A stretch of 64,000 nucleotides of DNA from Bacteroidales bacterium (GTDB lineage: Bacteria; Bacteroidota; Bacteroidia; Bacteroidales; WCHB1-69). The stretch spans positions 62,001-126,000 of the forward strand of contig JAFXTE010000061.1 of assembly GCA_017525245.1 (NCBI GenBank), given 5' to 3'. Position numbers and translations under genes: made by a program. The notes under the pieces were generated by a model. It worked only from the letters and a program-made list of their open reading frames with translations. It did not search any database and was not told where the DNA came from. Of the stretch, positions 35,901-43,653 are shown one piece after another; the stretch's first letter is position 1, and every line of letters starts with the position of its first letter.

Positions 35901-37052
35901 ATCTGTGCATTTGCAGACAGCAAGATTTTGGGTTTGCACTTGCGGAGTCTCACGCACAAAGAAATGGAAGCGGTTCACGCTGTCGGTATGGAAATAGTAG
36001 CAATCTGAGGCAGGATCATCACCTCTAAATTCACCGAAGACAACATTGGTGTCAGGCATAGTAACATCAAAGTGATAAACCGGACGGCCGTAGTCAACAG
36101 AACCACCCTCGCACACTTCCATACAATCTTCGCCGAAAGTAGGATAGCCTATGGTATCTTCCACTATGACATCGCCGCAGCAGGATTGGTGACCACCAAC
36201 AAAATCGGTCTCGGTATAAGTACCGTCATTGCTGGGTCTCAGTCTCCAGAATTCATTTTGCCAAGGAGTACCACCTGTACGTTCACGTAAGCGCATAACC
36301 AGTTTGTAGTTACCAGCTTGTTTCCAATCTAAGTAAACAATGTTTCTAGTTTGTTCGAAGAAGTCAAGATAGAAATAGTCATGATTCTGACTGTAAATGT
36401 TAACTTGACCAGCAGCTGGGACAATCTGTCCGAGTGCGGTCAGCACTGCCATAGGAGTACCTTGTCCAACGTGCATAGCGCCCGGGTAATTCGTCCAAGG
36501 GCTACAAGGGTTGAAATTTCCTTGAATGTGGTCATAGATATTATCACCACTATTGATGGCTTGGTCTTCGCAGTAGCCAAATCCATCTTCAACCTGGCCA
36601 CCCAACCAACCAATGGACTGACATGCACCATCCTGGTTGAGTTTCGCGTAATACGTGTAAATGTAAAAATTCACGTAATCGGAAAGATTGGCATTCACCT
36701 CTTCCCATTCGCCAGTAGTCTCGTTTAAGCGCAATAGCACCCAGTCAAGTGATACTTGTGTCTTGGGATCGAGACCGCACGTATTGCAGAAATGCAATTC
36801 GTACATCTGCTGTTCTCCTGGCAAAACGTTTGATTTAAATACGCCCGAGTTGTAGTAATGACCTGTACCCAGCGTATGAACCAATGGTAATTTGCCATCG
36901 GGCGGCATATTCACAACACCATAAATGGTATCGGGTTGAAGATTCTCAATCCAAAAACCACTTGTACAGCCATTGCCATTTTGCGCCCTAACGCCGAAGC
37001 TGAAAAGCCCCAGCAGAATGCTTAGAAAGCAAATTGATAATAGTTTTTTCAT
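26994..37052 (-). CDS. Giant secreted protein with SprB-like repeats and T9SS sorting domain
   Basis: 3352 residues. Signal peptide (MKKLLSICFLSILLGLFSFG, cut after VRAQ). The middle holds many beta-sandwich modules. From about 1250 to 2050 these repeat a pattern NT-(R/H/Y)-C-V-x-x-(Y/F)-(N/D)-G-x-I, then L-x-A/P-G-x-Y and D-x-x-x-G-C, as in SprB-type adhesin repeats; Cys-rich modules continue to about 2850. The C-terminus (about 3270-3352: EVWPNPAPAITT, then LSVGSYILTVRTGDAIITKK) is a type A T9SS sorting domain, so the protein should cross the outer membrane by T9SS and be attached to or released at the surface. It is monocistronic with its own promoter box (37167-37174) and terminator, and seems more AT-rich than its neighbours. 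Likely an adhesin. Confidence 0.9.
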   Translation of the reverse strand: MKKLLSICFLSILLGLFSFGVRAQNGNGCTSGFWIENLQPDTIYGVVNMPPDGKLPLVHTLGTGHYYNSGVFKSNVLPGEQQMYELHFCNTCGLDPKTQVSLDWVLLRLNETTGEWEEVNANLSDYVNFYIYTYYAKLNQDGACQSIGWLGGQVEDGFGYCEDQAINSGDNIYDHIQGNFNPCSPWTNYPGAMHVGQGTPMAVLTALGQIVPAAGQVNIYSQNHDYFYLDFFEQTRNIVYLDWKQAGNYKLVMRLRERTGGTPWQNEFWRLRPSNDGTYTETDFVGGHQSCCGDVIVEDTIGYPTFGEDCMEVCEGGSVDYGRPVYHFDVTMPDTNVVFGEFRGDDPASDCYYFHTDSVNRFHFFVRETPQVQTQNLAVCKCTDIDLNSLVTLADTANKGVVSVRLEWSLNGNTGWTTTVPAAPTTVGTHTYYVRQVNIYHTCAEIVECTGPAALISVTIRELPAPTGGSYDICNESEATTMTLTVSRANDTYNCSNTSVWFLNGDSVYTGDSYPVDLTALRPATNIDRTITFTVKAYNSVSDCYSAAHATVTLTFHQTPEIVLSYLDTVCPHPDNVDFAMTVTSTQTEFPYTVNQTSDFDADYNSVLASPNNQQTTTYNKPYTKIVDFVCDSIYNLYYTVTDANGCFVKDTATFIAKDIIAPVVNPATWEATRNQCDFEGVNRPDTIKTLDGFAGLTTIYDNCGEIANFTCKDTTYDLSACENVLVRTYTFYDNCGNASTFTQTFTAHDQVAPYFVGTLNRPIYERLQPKRGMNCTFNSLTKEEFVMAFLGKVQDNCVEFDSAYLMNHAEFYWEESSRFGHVVAYDSTDIFRDLVGNQLTVEVVVEDDCGNQADTLAFWFEPDTLIVPNVTVDPVICFGDTAFLSFDSTLVDFGYHFDVAHPLHFQWGSLEADSIINFGNKDSVNTYVVPTAAGVYHVNMTVTDFYGCSKSSDYATVDVHAAPNIVIVPHENNVCQPPYTYVPNVGVVWEGSYTPNVGIVWLAARDASNPSQTIPNLTYQWTTSQSLNVLSVEDTTGLWIVPDSCTYLYDAQVFVTDLYGCTAVDSIWVPVKDTAPEYVGGIHHDIRPLEEQCRMTVGDFTHYVVGNLQYFCGIWPPKAIWQEPAADEELTQDTDVTVYVVSQCGEDTLKITDKFRALVYPDRIHVRASVTPREDCDPATFNFTAVDSLAIGQVSWSWSKGVDTLSHSQSFSNIDTVEAGSSTSVYVYKVTAIDSVNCVATDTVSVTVHETLPIPDYEVFPNTRCVELYNGLIRLKNMPKGYSYKLYYEEEQINLIDSIITQIPSWDDSVPVTSIIFDELAGNHTYWVLIITDFGCETTFPVYVGEVITYPVFHNEIDSVASTYCTANGNGQININAEPGYTYYVFDANGAPVLYPYHNLAPGDYTVIKENDTTECSTPRIVHINSINGFDFTVNQNANTHCVAPFNGKLSFTKANVRFVVTDLSNDSVVYAGPSTTLNGLHPGQYSVFGTDTITGCTKTVTKRVQNNTSNPVFTFIKHDNQYCDNDANLVNGSITPSPATYTYQYAMLTDVADVWVEITDPTHLAVGQYRIRAIDANGCQTDSLFNIIDASNPPVVTNVAVENTICDPAVAGHNYDGKVTFTITNYTAGMTYTVILAEDTVVATNAVVVFDSLNAGVYNYKVIDNFMCVDSGSVLIEQQDLQDLILKQTPNTYCVGTFNKPGNGTITVMPPYDEVQYYYYSYYYAYHTAEDSFAVGSDVNVNYDDLINRFYWLIDTFYYVQVQDLRTGCIIADTITVELGRDTVLLTGVPTMNTHCVEPYNGEIQLHTSYIPAEFDYSHLPLDPNIPELLYPRNRVYKYSIDGGVTYQNDSLFTGLGAGVYYFTVYDTISGCVYNDFDSIVITTAPNDITINHQVTANHACVDSLYDGTITVSATTTTFDPAEFRFVLDHGNDTTDVVATWTFNSLSGFHTVTAIEIHSGCEVDSTFEVPTDDNCNTEIDVDLRKYCLNEENAWITATATSDCEGDFTYRWHKECHNTYFEGASAPVATDQEMCCFYTVTATNNATGCSTARRVEVCVYAAHPIQYTVDLVPITGNSTQVCENESLTIGVVHNGWAQAWWTMNHVTDTAVINPEYEFLVSTPDSVAAYASDPNKWKFNKNVSFCLDVIDTNGCHATGLFNLVINPLVRNTVDIEVCDLFSEDPALDEVNDAKMFDAIGTEDLAELIAGTAEYPYVVPSFTDTIARAEGCDSIVTYNITVLGVPAIDADAVEDAYCYGVTLSDIMENVTITNAADTTYYVNGTVVTDMNYTFDYSVDPVNVVIECNSGDADCAAQQQINFYIDSIPAFTADLAIDTLCAGGQVEINVPAYVINHHDATVDTVNVILVDSTDADNVIVTVLEENLAGTSYLMNPVKLSYNDKYFGFIVKNNCGSDTILTQLVVDTIPVGTVSVDAICANQTLTTSWQITNGVDRDDVTAVAYVKMPGATDYVEFDITTTVDYTYNGASLYYVLSNHCGQYTTPATTIEVSDKPTIVLNPDPLMDCVSEFDADFNQYYCGNTGTGEPLILGVESPIPGAGLTGYVLPNGSPITANGWLLVVENAGAEDTYEAITMAEIKELAKDTIINVKYYATNACGSDTVGAFQIGLSDAAEVTVNVNGTMCRTSMVSDVVTDTPVWHSATDTEGEVIYKVFAEGEDITGTGHVITPETTTFESLLPYNGGKLVVIAVSAEGCGNDTADVDLNIPTWTPTAPVMQAACRGSQFSYFIETAPTLVINNATVASQGWFILNAMTDDTEISSTTPVNSAIEVYYKWVTSCGDVITTDTIALEILDKPTVEIDDITICAGNTVDLAQANLSVTDPSNVVNGEPTWTINGEAYSATATYGAEYNNANIVVTVHTDCGDVPATATLHVITAPEITLTAPEGGCDDDVADVFTATEGFANYFFVLDDGDTVEQTSNEFSATLHVNPEDILCMGGSSVHTVTVTAVDENGCETSEPGSASVVITNSVGFIFTTMDGEVTNEFSSSTGEGLQYIWKVNDECLKSDTLVWVEYEFYRNGVALTNRSPYDNHTPLTASHIENYISTVTVGAGGASSFIWNTKNEMDFQVLNPGGTIGNMHDVSYYFGASAYAAEDFPSVNNYYGNHFPYSNLSFLTTTNYYDDLWMHFLAQRPVTQTIAPFLSGGEYTVIFKLYSTTYRDNWQNPHIDQAEGWSMADNTISPRAIDPNGGILIGGHWYAKGDPCLIAVDSIHISVEEGPVYEPETLPGAPELAPAITVDASEVAPDMEVWPNPAPAITTTLKARVHNMSGEATVTLTSLSGTQIYAGKTFIDNDNYYFEFGVNNLSVGSYILTVRTGDAIITKKVVVSSLAQ

Positions 37053-37166
37053 ACTGTTTTTGTTTAATTTGTTATTTATATTATTTATTTTACTTTATTC
37101 AAACCCTTTTTTTGCCTATATTTCAACACTATACATTACTTTACACTATACATAATTTTTAACCTG

Positions 37167-37174
37167 CAAAAATA
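37167..37174 (-). promoter_or_regulatory. -7 box TATTTTTG (reverse strand)
   Basis: CAAAAATA on the plus strand, 114 bp upstream of the start of the giant gene, giving a long AT-rich leader. Confidence 0.5.
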
Positions 37175-37448
37175 CATTTTTTTTTCATTGTTTATCCATT
37201 TATCTTATTTTTTTCGATTTTTTTCATTTTTGACTATATAATATTGATTGTCAGCGTATTGAAAAAAATCAACAATTTCACTTTTTTTTCAACAACTCGC
37301 ATTCCCCTTATTTTACACATGAAAACAAGATTTTTGTTTCACACTTTGTTCATAATATATATAGTATCTATCCTTAGGATTATACTGCTTTTCATATTTA
37401 ATGGTTACAGTTCCCCACTCCTCCTGTCGGGATACCTAAAAACAACAT

Positions 37449-37476
37449 CGCACCGGAAAATCGGATTTCCGGCGCG
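37449..37476 (-). terminator. Intrinsic terminator of the PorE-like gene
   Basis: An 11-bp stem with one wobble pair (CGCACCGGAAA / TTTCCGGCGCG) and a 6-nt loop, 23 nt beyond the stop and followed by a T-rich stretch on the reverse strand. Confidence 0.7.
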
Positions 37477-37499
37477 ACGCAATATGGAGGAAAGTTCTC

Positions 37500-39431
37500 C
37501 TATCGGATAATTTTGAACTCCGTTCTGCGGTTCGTTGCTCTACCCTCGTCTGTGCTGTTGTCGGCCACAGGCATTCGTTTGCCATATCCCTTATATGTCA
37601 ACCGATCAGCAGGTATGCCCTTCTGAATCAGATAGTCGTACACCGCCTTCGCCCGGTTTTCGGACAAACGGTCGTTGTAATCCTCAGAACCCTGATCATC
37701 CGTGTGACCACCGATCTCAATACGTACCGAGTTATGTTGTAGATACGATACCAACCTGTCCAACTCCACAAAGGACTCGGGTTTCAGTTCGGTCTTGTCA
37801 AAATCGAAAAAGACATTCTTCAACGTGACTACCGTGCCTACATCCGTAGGTTGCAATGAGATGTCTTTCAAGAAAGGCGAGAGTTCTGTATAGGTTTTCT
37901 CAATCTGGAAATTCTCAGAATAAAAAGGATAGTCTGGATGGGAAACGTTGAGCAGTATATTCCCTCCTGTATGTACACAGGCGAGATAGCTTCCCGTCAC
38001 GGCATCGGAAGATGTGGAAGTCAGCAACTGCCTGGTGTTCAAGTCTATCATCTCAATGCGAGCAGCCAAAGGTTCTCCGGAAAAAGCGTCCTTTACATGA
38101 CCTTTGATATAAGTAACAGGATTGGGGCGTAATTGATCGTCCAATTCAAAACTATAGAGGTCAAGACCACCATATCCCCCATCCTTGTCGGAAGCAATGT
38201 AAGCAACAGTACCAGATGCGTTGATGAAAATATTGATTTCATCAGCGGGAGAATTAATGGGAAACCCCATATCAGTCGGTTCACTCCATGTGCCATCAGT
38301 TTGTAAAGTGCTGTAGTAAAGGTCATAGCCGCCCATTCCCACACGTCCGTTGGATGCGAAATAGAGCGTACGCCCGTCACTGTGAATGAAGGGAGCTGCA
38401 TCGTCACCTGGCGTGTTGATAGTAGGACCGAGATTTTCGGGCACGGAGAACTCGCCTTCGGAAGTCATCGTCGTCTTCCAGATGTCCATTCCACCAAAAC
38501 CTCCCGGACGGGAAGATGCAAAATAGACCGTCATACCATCGGCAGCCATAGAGGGTTGGCTTTCCCAAACAGATGTATTCACTGGAGCTCCAAAATTGCG
38601 GGGCCGTGACCAACGATCCCCAATACGTTTCGACCAATAGAGGTCACAGCTGCCCATTCCGAAATCGGCATCGCACATCGTGTAAAGAAGGTACTTCCCG
38701 TCCGGAGACAAGCACTGCGCCCCTTCGTTGTATCCGGTTTTCACTGGTGTGCCAAGTTCTTCACGTGGCAGCCATGCCCCAAAAGATTTACTACTGTAGT
38801 AAAGATCCTCTTCATTCAGACAAAATGCACACACTGTACCCTTATCCCGGGGACGCTTTACCGTGAAGACAATCTGCTCGTCATCAGCCGTGAGGGCAGC
38901 TAAATACTCGTCCCATTCGGAATTTACACTCGCACCCATGTTCACCAGTTCAAAACTTCTGGGATTCTTCATAGACTCGATGGCAAATTTGCAGTTAGCT
39001 ATCGTTTTCTGCGCATCTGGAAGAATTTCTGAATATTGAATACCTTTTTGCATGAAAAGCTGTAGCGTCTTAAGGGCGTACTCGTACGCACCACACTTGG
39101 CACCTTCATTACCTGCAATATAGTAGAGCATCGGATCCGGTTCCCCGATCAAGTCAATTGCACGCTGATAATTCAACATCGCTGAGTCTGACATGAGGTT
39201 GAAATTAAAAACATCGCCCTTCATGATGTATATGTCCGGGTAATTGGGATCCTTCAATTGAGCTTGGTTAAGATAGTCCATCGCCTTAACAAAATCCTGC
39301 GACTGCATGGCCTTGCCGGCTTTCTCACATAACGGAACCGCCTTCGAGGTCTTTTGTGCATACGAGATTCCTGGCAAAAAACCAAGAGAAATACACAATA
39401 ATATGATATATACTATTTTTATACTATTCAT
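37500..39431 (-). CDS. PorE-like TPR / beta-propeller / OmpA-domain protein
   Basis: 643 residues. An N-terminal export signal ending ISYAQ is followed by TPR helices (about 30-150), PD40/WD40-like propeller blades (about 165-435, repeats such as SPDGKYLLYTM, AADGMTVYFASSRPGGFGGM and HSDGRTLYFASNGRVGMGGY), a carboxypeptidase-regulatory-like domain (about 440-530) and an OmpA C-terminal peptidoglycan-binding domain (about 535-643, VFFDFDKTELKPES and IEIGGHTDDQGSEDYNDRLS). This order matches PorE, the periplasmic T9SS component that anchors the secretion trans-envelope complex to peptidoglycan. Its place beside a T9SS-sorted giant protein fits. Related OmpA fusions exist, so identity as the true PorE is not certain. 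Confidence 0.8.
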   Translation of the reverse strand: MNSIKIVYIILLCISLGFLPGISYAQKTSKAVPLCEKAGKAMQSQDFVKAMDYLNQAQLKDPNYPDIYIMKGDVFNFNLMSDSAMLNYQRAIDLIGEPDPMLYYIAGNEGAKCGAYEYALKTLQLFMQKGIQYSEILPDAQKTIANCKFAIESMKNPRSFELVNMGASVNSEWDEYLAALTADDEQIVFTVKRPRDKGTVCAFCLNEEDLYYSSKSFGAWLPREELGTPVKTGYNEGAQCLSPDGKYLLYTMCDADFGMGSCDLYWSKRIGDRWSRPRNFGAPVNTSVWESQPSMAADGMTVYFASSRPGGFGGMDIWKTTMTSEGEFSVPENLGPTINTPGDDAAPFIHSDGRTLYFASNGRVGMGGYDLYYSTLQTDGTWSEPTDMGFPINSPADEINIFINASGTVAYIASDKDGGYGGLDLYSFELDDQLRPNPVTYIKGHVKDAFSGEPLAARIEMIDLNTRQLLTSTSSDAVTGSYLACVHTGGNILLNVSHPDYPFYSENFQIEKTYTELSPFLKDISLQPTDVGTVVTLKNVFFDFDKTELKPESFVELDRLVSYLQHNSVRIEIGGHTDDQGSEDYNDRLSENRAKAVYDYLIQKGIPADRLTYKGYGKRMPVADNSTDEGRATNRRTEFKIIR

Positions 39432-39444
39432 ATTTTATTTTATC

Positions 39445-40236
39445 TTACCTCAAGTCTTTCTTTGCCCGTTCCCAATAAACATCCATTTCTTCGAGAGACA
39501 TGTCCGTAAGTTGGCGGCTATCTTCTTTCACCATTTTTTCCAAAAGTTGGAAACGGTTCATAAATTTGCGGTTGGTTTTCTCCAAGGCATCTTCAGGATG
39601 GATATGGAGGAAACGTGCATAATTGATAAGGGAGAAAAGAACATCGCCAAATTCCTCTTCCATACGGACAGGGTCTTCCTTGTCAACTTCCGCCTTCAAT
39701 TCGCCAAGTTCCTCTTTCACTTTGTTCCAAACATCTTCTTTGTTGTCCCAGTCAAAACCGACCCCGCTCACTTTATCCTGAATGCGGTAAGCTTTGGTGA
39801 GAGCGGGCATTCCGGATGGAATTCCGCCAAGAACAGAACGATTTCCCTCTGTCTGCAGCTTGATTTTCTCCCAATTCTCGTGTACTTCGTTGGCGGAATC
39901 CGCCTTCATTCCGCCATAGATATGCGGATGTCGGCGAATTAATTTGTCACACAACTGATTAAGAACGTCTTTAACGTCAAATAATTGTTGCTCGGACGCA
40001 ATTTTTGAGTAAAAAACGATATGCAGCATCAAATCTCCGAGTTCCTTGCACACATCTTTGTAATCTTTCTGGAAGATGGCATCGGACAATTCAAAAGTTT
40101 CCTCTACTGTCAAGTTACGCAACGTGTCAAACGTCTGCTCACGATCCCATGGACATTTTTCGCGCAACTCGTCCATGATTTCAAGCAGATGCCGGAAACC
40201 GGCGAGTGCATCTGCGTATTTATCAGGGTTATTCAT
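39445..40236 (-). CDS. mazG: Nucleoside triphosphate pyrophosphohydrolase
   Basis: 263 residues, full length with tandem MazG domains. It hydrolyses NTPs to NMP and pyrophosphate, cleansing abnormal nucleotides and affecting ppGpp levels. The start LLEIMDELREKCPWDREQTF is characteristic; metal-binding EExxE-type motifs are TVEETFELSDAI with ELGDLMLHIVFYS in domain 1 and ELGELKAEV with EEFGDVLFSLINYARF in domain 2. It lies 13 nt upstream of the PorE-like gene on the same strand, so the two are likely cotranscribed. Confidence 0.95.
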   Translation of the reverse strand: MNNPDKYADALAGFRHLLEIMDELREKCPWDREQTFDTLRNLTVEETFELSDAIFQKDYKDVCKELGDLMLHIVFYSKIASEQQLFDVKDVLNQLCDKLIRRHPHIYGGMKADSANEVHENWEKIKLQTEGNRSVLGGIPSGMPALTKAYRIQDKVSGVGFDWDNKEDVWNKVKEELGELKAEVDKEDPVRMEEEFGDVLFSLINYARFLHIHPEDALEKTNRKFMNRFQLLEKMVKEDSRQLTDMSLEEMDVYWERAKKDLR

Positions 40237-40342
40237 GACTATGACTATAAACTATGACTATAACCATAACTATAACCATAACTATGATTATTGACTATGA
40301 CTGTTCTTAGTCCTGGTTATAGTTATAGTTATTGTTATTGTT
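40237..40342. repeat. ACTATGACTATAACCATAAC-type simple repeats
   Basis: About 100 bp of imperfect six-base repeats (CTATGA, CTATAA, CCATAA, GTTATA, GTTATT) filling the gap between mazG and proS; they reach the TAA of proS. Confidence 0.85.
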
Positions 40343-41816
40343 AGTACGCACGGGCGAAAAGTACACGTTGGTGTGACGGTTTTCCTGTTAAAATGCACTT
40401 ACCCTCTTCTTGCGGATTGTTGAACGGAATGCAGCGGATGGTCGCCTTGCAAAGATCCTTGATTTTTTCTTCCGTTTCAGGTGTACCGTCCCAATGGGCA
40501 TACACGAAACCAGGCTTATTGTCCAGTAAATCGACAAATTCGTCCCAGGTATCGGCCTTGTATGTGTGTTCTTCGCGGAATTTCAACGCTTTATTGAACA
40601 AATTTTGCTGGATTTCATCCAAAAGTTCCTGAATATGCTCCACTAACGTATCAAAAGAGACATTAAATTTCTCCATTGTATCGCGACGAGCGACTTCAGC
40701 CTCGTTGTTCTCCATATCTTTCGGTCCGATAGCCACGCGCACAGGCACGCCCTTGAGTTCATATTCGTTAAATTTCCATCCGGAACGTTTGGTGTCGTCA
40801 TTGTCAAACTTGACTGCGATGCCAAGAGCTTTCAGCTTTTGCACAAGCGTATCTGCCTTAGCAGCAATCTGTTCGCGTTGCTCGTCAGTCTTGTAAATCG
40901 GTACGATAACCACTTGAATAGGAGCAAGAACCGGTGGCAGGACAAGGCCATTGTCATCGGAGTGGGTCATGATAAGGGCACCGATGAGACGAGTGGAAAC
41001 ACCCCAAGAAGTAGCCCATACATATTCAAGCTCATTCTTTTGGTTAAGGAATTTAACATCAAAGGCCTTGGCGAAGTTTTGGCCGAGGAAGTGGGAAGTA
41101 CCTGCCTGCAAGGCTTTGCCATCCTGCATCAAAGCTTCGATACAGTAGGTGTCAAGGGCACCGCCGAAACGTTCGTTCGGGGATTTCACACCCATAATTA
41201 CAGGAATCGCCATGTGCTTCTCTGCAAAATCAGCATAAACATGGATCATTTTGTCGGTTTCTTCGAGAGCTTCCTCGCGAGTGGCATGGGCGGTGTGACC
41301 CTCCTGCCATAAGAACTCGGCAGTACGAAGGAAGAGTCGGGTACGCATCTCCCAGCGAACCACGTTCGCCCACTGGTTGCAAAGAATCGGCAGATCGCGA
41401 TACGATTGAATCCAATTCTTGTACGTATCCCAGATAATGGTTTCGGAGGTGGGGCGCACTATGAGTTCCTCTTCCAGTTTCGCATCCGGGTCAACGACCA
41501 CTCCCCCACCGTTGGGATCGTTTTTCAGACGATAGTGTGTAACCACGGCACACTCCTTGGCGAAACCCTCCACGTGGCTGGCCTCTCGACTGAAGAACGA
41601 TTTGGGAATAAAAATCGGGAAATAGGCATTGGAATGACCCGTATCTTTAAACATTTGATCCAACTGACGTTGCATTTTCTCCCAAATGGCGTATCCGTAA
41701 GGCTTAATCACCATACATCCGCGCACGGAGGAGTTCTCTGCCAAATCCGCTTTCTTCACAATGTCATTATACCACTGCGAATAATTCTCATCTCTTGTAC
41801 AAAAATTTTTTGCCAT
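40341..41816 (-). CDS. proS: Prolyl-tRNA synthetase, short (eukaryote/archaeal-like) type
   Basis: 491 residues. It charges tRNA-Pro. Class II motifs are visible: motif 1 region [20 protein letters not shown], motif 2 [20 protein letters not shown] and motif 3 near [20 protein letters not shown]. There is no inserted editing domain, and the C-terminal anticodon-binding and zinc-like domains follow, which marks the ProS type 3 form common in Bacteroidota. It lies head to head with the lipoprotein gene at 41908; the 91 bp between carry a plus-strand -7 box, but I saw no clear one for proS. Confidence 0.96.
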   Translation of the reverse strand: MAKNFCTRDENYSQWYNDIVKKADLAENSSVRGCMVIKPYGYAIWEKMQRQLDQMFKDTGHSNAYFPIFIPKSFFSREASHVEGFAKECAVVTHYRLKNDPNGGGVVVDPDAKLEEELIVRPTSETIIWDTYKNWIQSYRDLPILCNQWANVVRWEMRTRLFLRTAEFLWQEGHTAHATREEALEETDKMIHVYADFAEKHMAIPVIMGVKSPNERFGGALDTYCIEALMQDGKALQAGTSHFLGQNFAKAFDVKFLNQKNELEYVWATSWGVSTRLIGALIMTHSDDNGLVLPPVLAPIQVVIVPIYKTDEQREQIAAKADTLVQKLKALGIAVKFDNDDTKRSGWKFNEYELKGVPVRVAIGPKDMENNEAEVARRDTMEKFNVSFDTLVEHIQELLDEIQQNLFNKALKFREEHTYKADTWDEFVDLLDNKPGFVYAHWDGTPETEEKIKDLCKATIRCIPFNNPQEEGKCILTGKPSHQRVLFARAY

Positions 41817-41843
41817 AAATTCTGATATATATTAACTTTTTAG

Positions 41844-41851
41844 TACTTTTG
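41844..41851 (+). promoter_or_regulatory. -7 box TACTTTTG
   Basis: TAnnTTTG followed by CCG, 57 nt before ATG 41908. Confidence 0.55.
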
Positions 41852-41895
41852 CCGTCTATTAAAAATTGAAGTGCAAAAATAAAAAAATAAGAGAT

Positions 41896-41902
41896 AAGGA
41901 GG
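41896..41902 (+). promoter_or_regulatory. Strong Shine-Dalgarno AAGGAGG
   Basis: A full AAGGAGG with a 5-nt gap to ATG 41908. It is unusual in this window, where most starts have only A-rich leaders, and it decides this start over an upstream alternative at 41866. Confidence 0.8.
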
Positions 41903-41907
41903 ACACT

Positions 41908-43602
41908 ATGAAGAAACAATTTTTAATCCTTGCGAGCGCAATAACCTGCTTATTAGCAGCTTGTTCCACCGCTAATTTCGCCTATTACGACGACATATAC
42001 TCGTCATCGGGTGAAAAAAGTGCCCCAACTGTGAAATCCACCCCCGCACAAACGGCCAACAACAACGCCACTGTGGAGGCAGATTCCATCATTTATGAAA
42101 CCGATGAAAACGGTAATTTGCTGCGTACGCTGACCTACTATCCCGGCAGCACCGAACCGGTGATCACCACCTATATGGAAGTCGTTGAGGAAGAGAATGC
42201 CTCCCCGACCTACTCTTCCGGCGGCGGCAGCAGCTACTCGTATGATCCCGATGACTATTACGACTACTACTACAGTTCCCGCATCCGCCGTTTCCACAAC
42301 AATTACTACACTGGGTGGAGTTATTACGATCCCTATTTCACCAACATGTATTGGTATGACTACTATCCATCTAACTGGGGATTAAGTATTTACATGGGAT
42401 ATAATTGGTGGTGGCCGAATTACTATTACCGTCCCTACTACTATTCGCCCTATTGGTATGACTACGGTTTCCACTACGGCTGGGGCTGGTACGATCCTTA
42501 TCACAATTGGGCTTACTACGATCCGTGGCATCATCACCATGGCTGTGATCCCATTGACTACTACCACAACCACCATGACCAGAACCACAGTTACTACTAC
42601 GGTCACCGCAATAATATCGGGCCGTCGGTTGGCAACGGCGACGACCGTGGCGAACTTCCCAACGGCCCTCACGGCAACATGGCTGGCGGCGGTTATGGCA
42701 ACGGGGAGACCAACAACCACTACTCCGTTACCTCGACACCGACATCCTTCAACCAACGCTACGACAACCTCGCAGGAGGAGCAACCGGTACAGGAAGTTC
42801 TTTCAACAATTCAGGCAACAACAGCTCAACCCCTGCAACCCCGATCACCCCAAGCACTCCGACAGTTACGGGAGCCCGCACGGAAACCAACGGTCTGAAC
42901 AAGCCCACTGATGTTACTGCCCAACCCATTAATTCCACCACTTCCACACCTACCACCAACAATGTAAGCACCTCAAGGACACCTGCTTCCACTTCAGATT
43001 TCACGGTCACAAAACCGACAACCCCGAGCAGCCCAAGTACCACAAAGCCCACCACCACAACGACTGTAACTACATCAAGAACTGTCACTCCCACGACGAC
43101 CACCAGACCTGCTTCCGCCACATCAAGACCGAGCGGCACCGTCACCCGTACTGTGGTAACCCCTTCCAGTGTGACCACACGTCCTGCGACCACAACCAGA
43201 CCCACTACGACGACCAGACCTGCCTCATCCAGCTCAACATATTCAAATCCAAGAAATTACAACACTCCGTCTGGTTCCTCGAACAACAACTCCTCATATA
43301 GTACTCCTTCCTACAATAGACCCTCATCGCCCAGCTCTTCAAGCACTCCGTCCAACTACAACAGACCTTCAAGCAACAGTCGTCCCAGCTACTCTGCTCC
43401 GTCGAGTAACAGCCGCCCTTCCTACAGTGCGCCGTCAAGTAGCAGCAGACCCTCATACAATGCGCCGTCAAGCAGCAGATCCAGCTACAGCGGCTCATCG
43501 AGCAGCAGCCGCTCTTCTTACAGCAGTTCGTCAAGTTCGTCTCGCAGCAGCTCATCCGGTTCGTCACATAGTAGCAGCGGACATTCCGTCGGAAGAAGAT
43601 GA
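41908..43602 (+). CDS. Tyr/Trp-rich and Ser/Thr-rich low-complexity lipoprotein
   Basis: 564 residues. Lipoprotein signal LASAITCLLAACSTANFAYY, Cys at about residue 18. Residues 95-225 are packed with Tyr, Trp, Asp and His (YYDYYYSSRIRRFHNNYY, WWWPNYYYRPYYYSPYWY), then Asn/Gly, then Thr/Pro/Ser (300-440), and finally Ser/Tyr/Arg repeats such as SSRPSYSAPSSNSRPSYSAP ending HSSSGHSVGRR. Such composition suggests an extended, disordered surface or periplasmic chain; the Ser/Thr stretches could be sites of Bacteroidota O-glycosylation. No enzyme domain seen. The Ser-codon repeats make the 3' end prone to slippage. The FadL-type porin gene follows 51 nt later. Confidence 0.75.
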   Translation: MKKQFLILASAITCLLAACSTANFAYYDDIYSSSGEKSAPTVKSTPAQTANNNATVEADSIIYETDENGNLLRTLTYYPGSTEPVITTYMEVVEEENASPTYSSGGGSSYSYDPDDYYDYYYSSRIRRFHNNYYTGWSYYDPYFTNMYWYDYYPSNWGLSIYMGYNWWWPNYYYRPYYYSPYWYDYGFHYGWGWYDPYHNWAYYDPWHHHHGCDPIDYYHNHHDQNHSYYYGHRNNIGPSVGNGDDRGELPNGPHGNMAGGGYGNGETNNHYSVTSTPTSFNQRYDNLAGGATGTGSSFNNSGNNSSTPATPITPSTPTVTGARTETNGLNKPTDVTAQPINSTTSTPTTNNVSTSRTPASTSDFTVTKPTTPSSPSTTKPTTTTTVTTSRTVTPTTTTRPASATSRPSGTVTRTVVTPSSVTTRPATTTRPTTTTRPASSSSTYSNPRNYNTPSGSSNNNSSYSTPSYNRPSSPSSSSTPSNYNRPSSNSRPSYSAPSSNSRPSYSAPSSSSRPSYNAPSSSRSSYSGSSSSSRSSYSSSSSSSRSSSSGSSHSSSGHSVGRR

Positions 43603-43653
43603 TTTTTAATTCAGAATTCATAATGCATAATGCTTAATTTAAAACAATCAGGA

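Larger units (their letters stand above)
37053..37499. other. AT-rich intergenic region with promoter of the giant gene
   Basis: Very AT-rich, no gene seen. It contains the -7 box at 37167-37174 (reverse), long T runs, and the terminator of the PorE-like gene at 37449-37476. Short open frames here are low-complexity. Confidence 0.7.

Noticed and set aside
27357-36728. Many open frames on the plus strand opposite the giant gene
   Set aside because: All are antisense to a single uninterrupted 3352-codon gene with repeat-derived composition.
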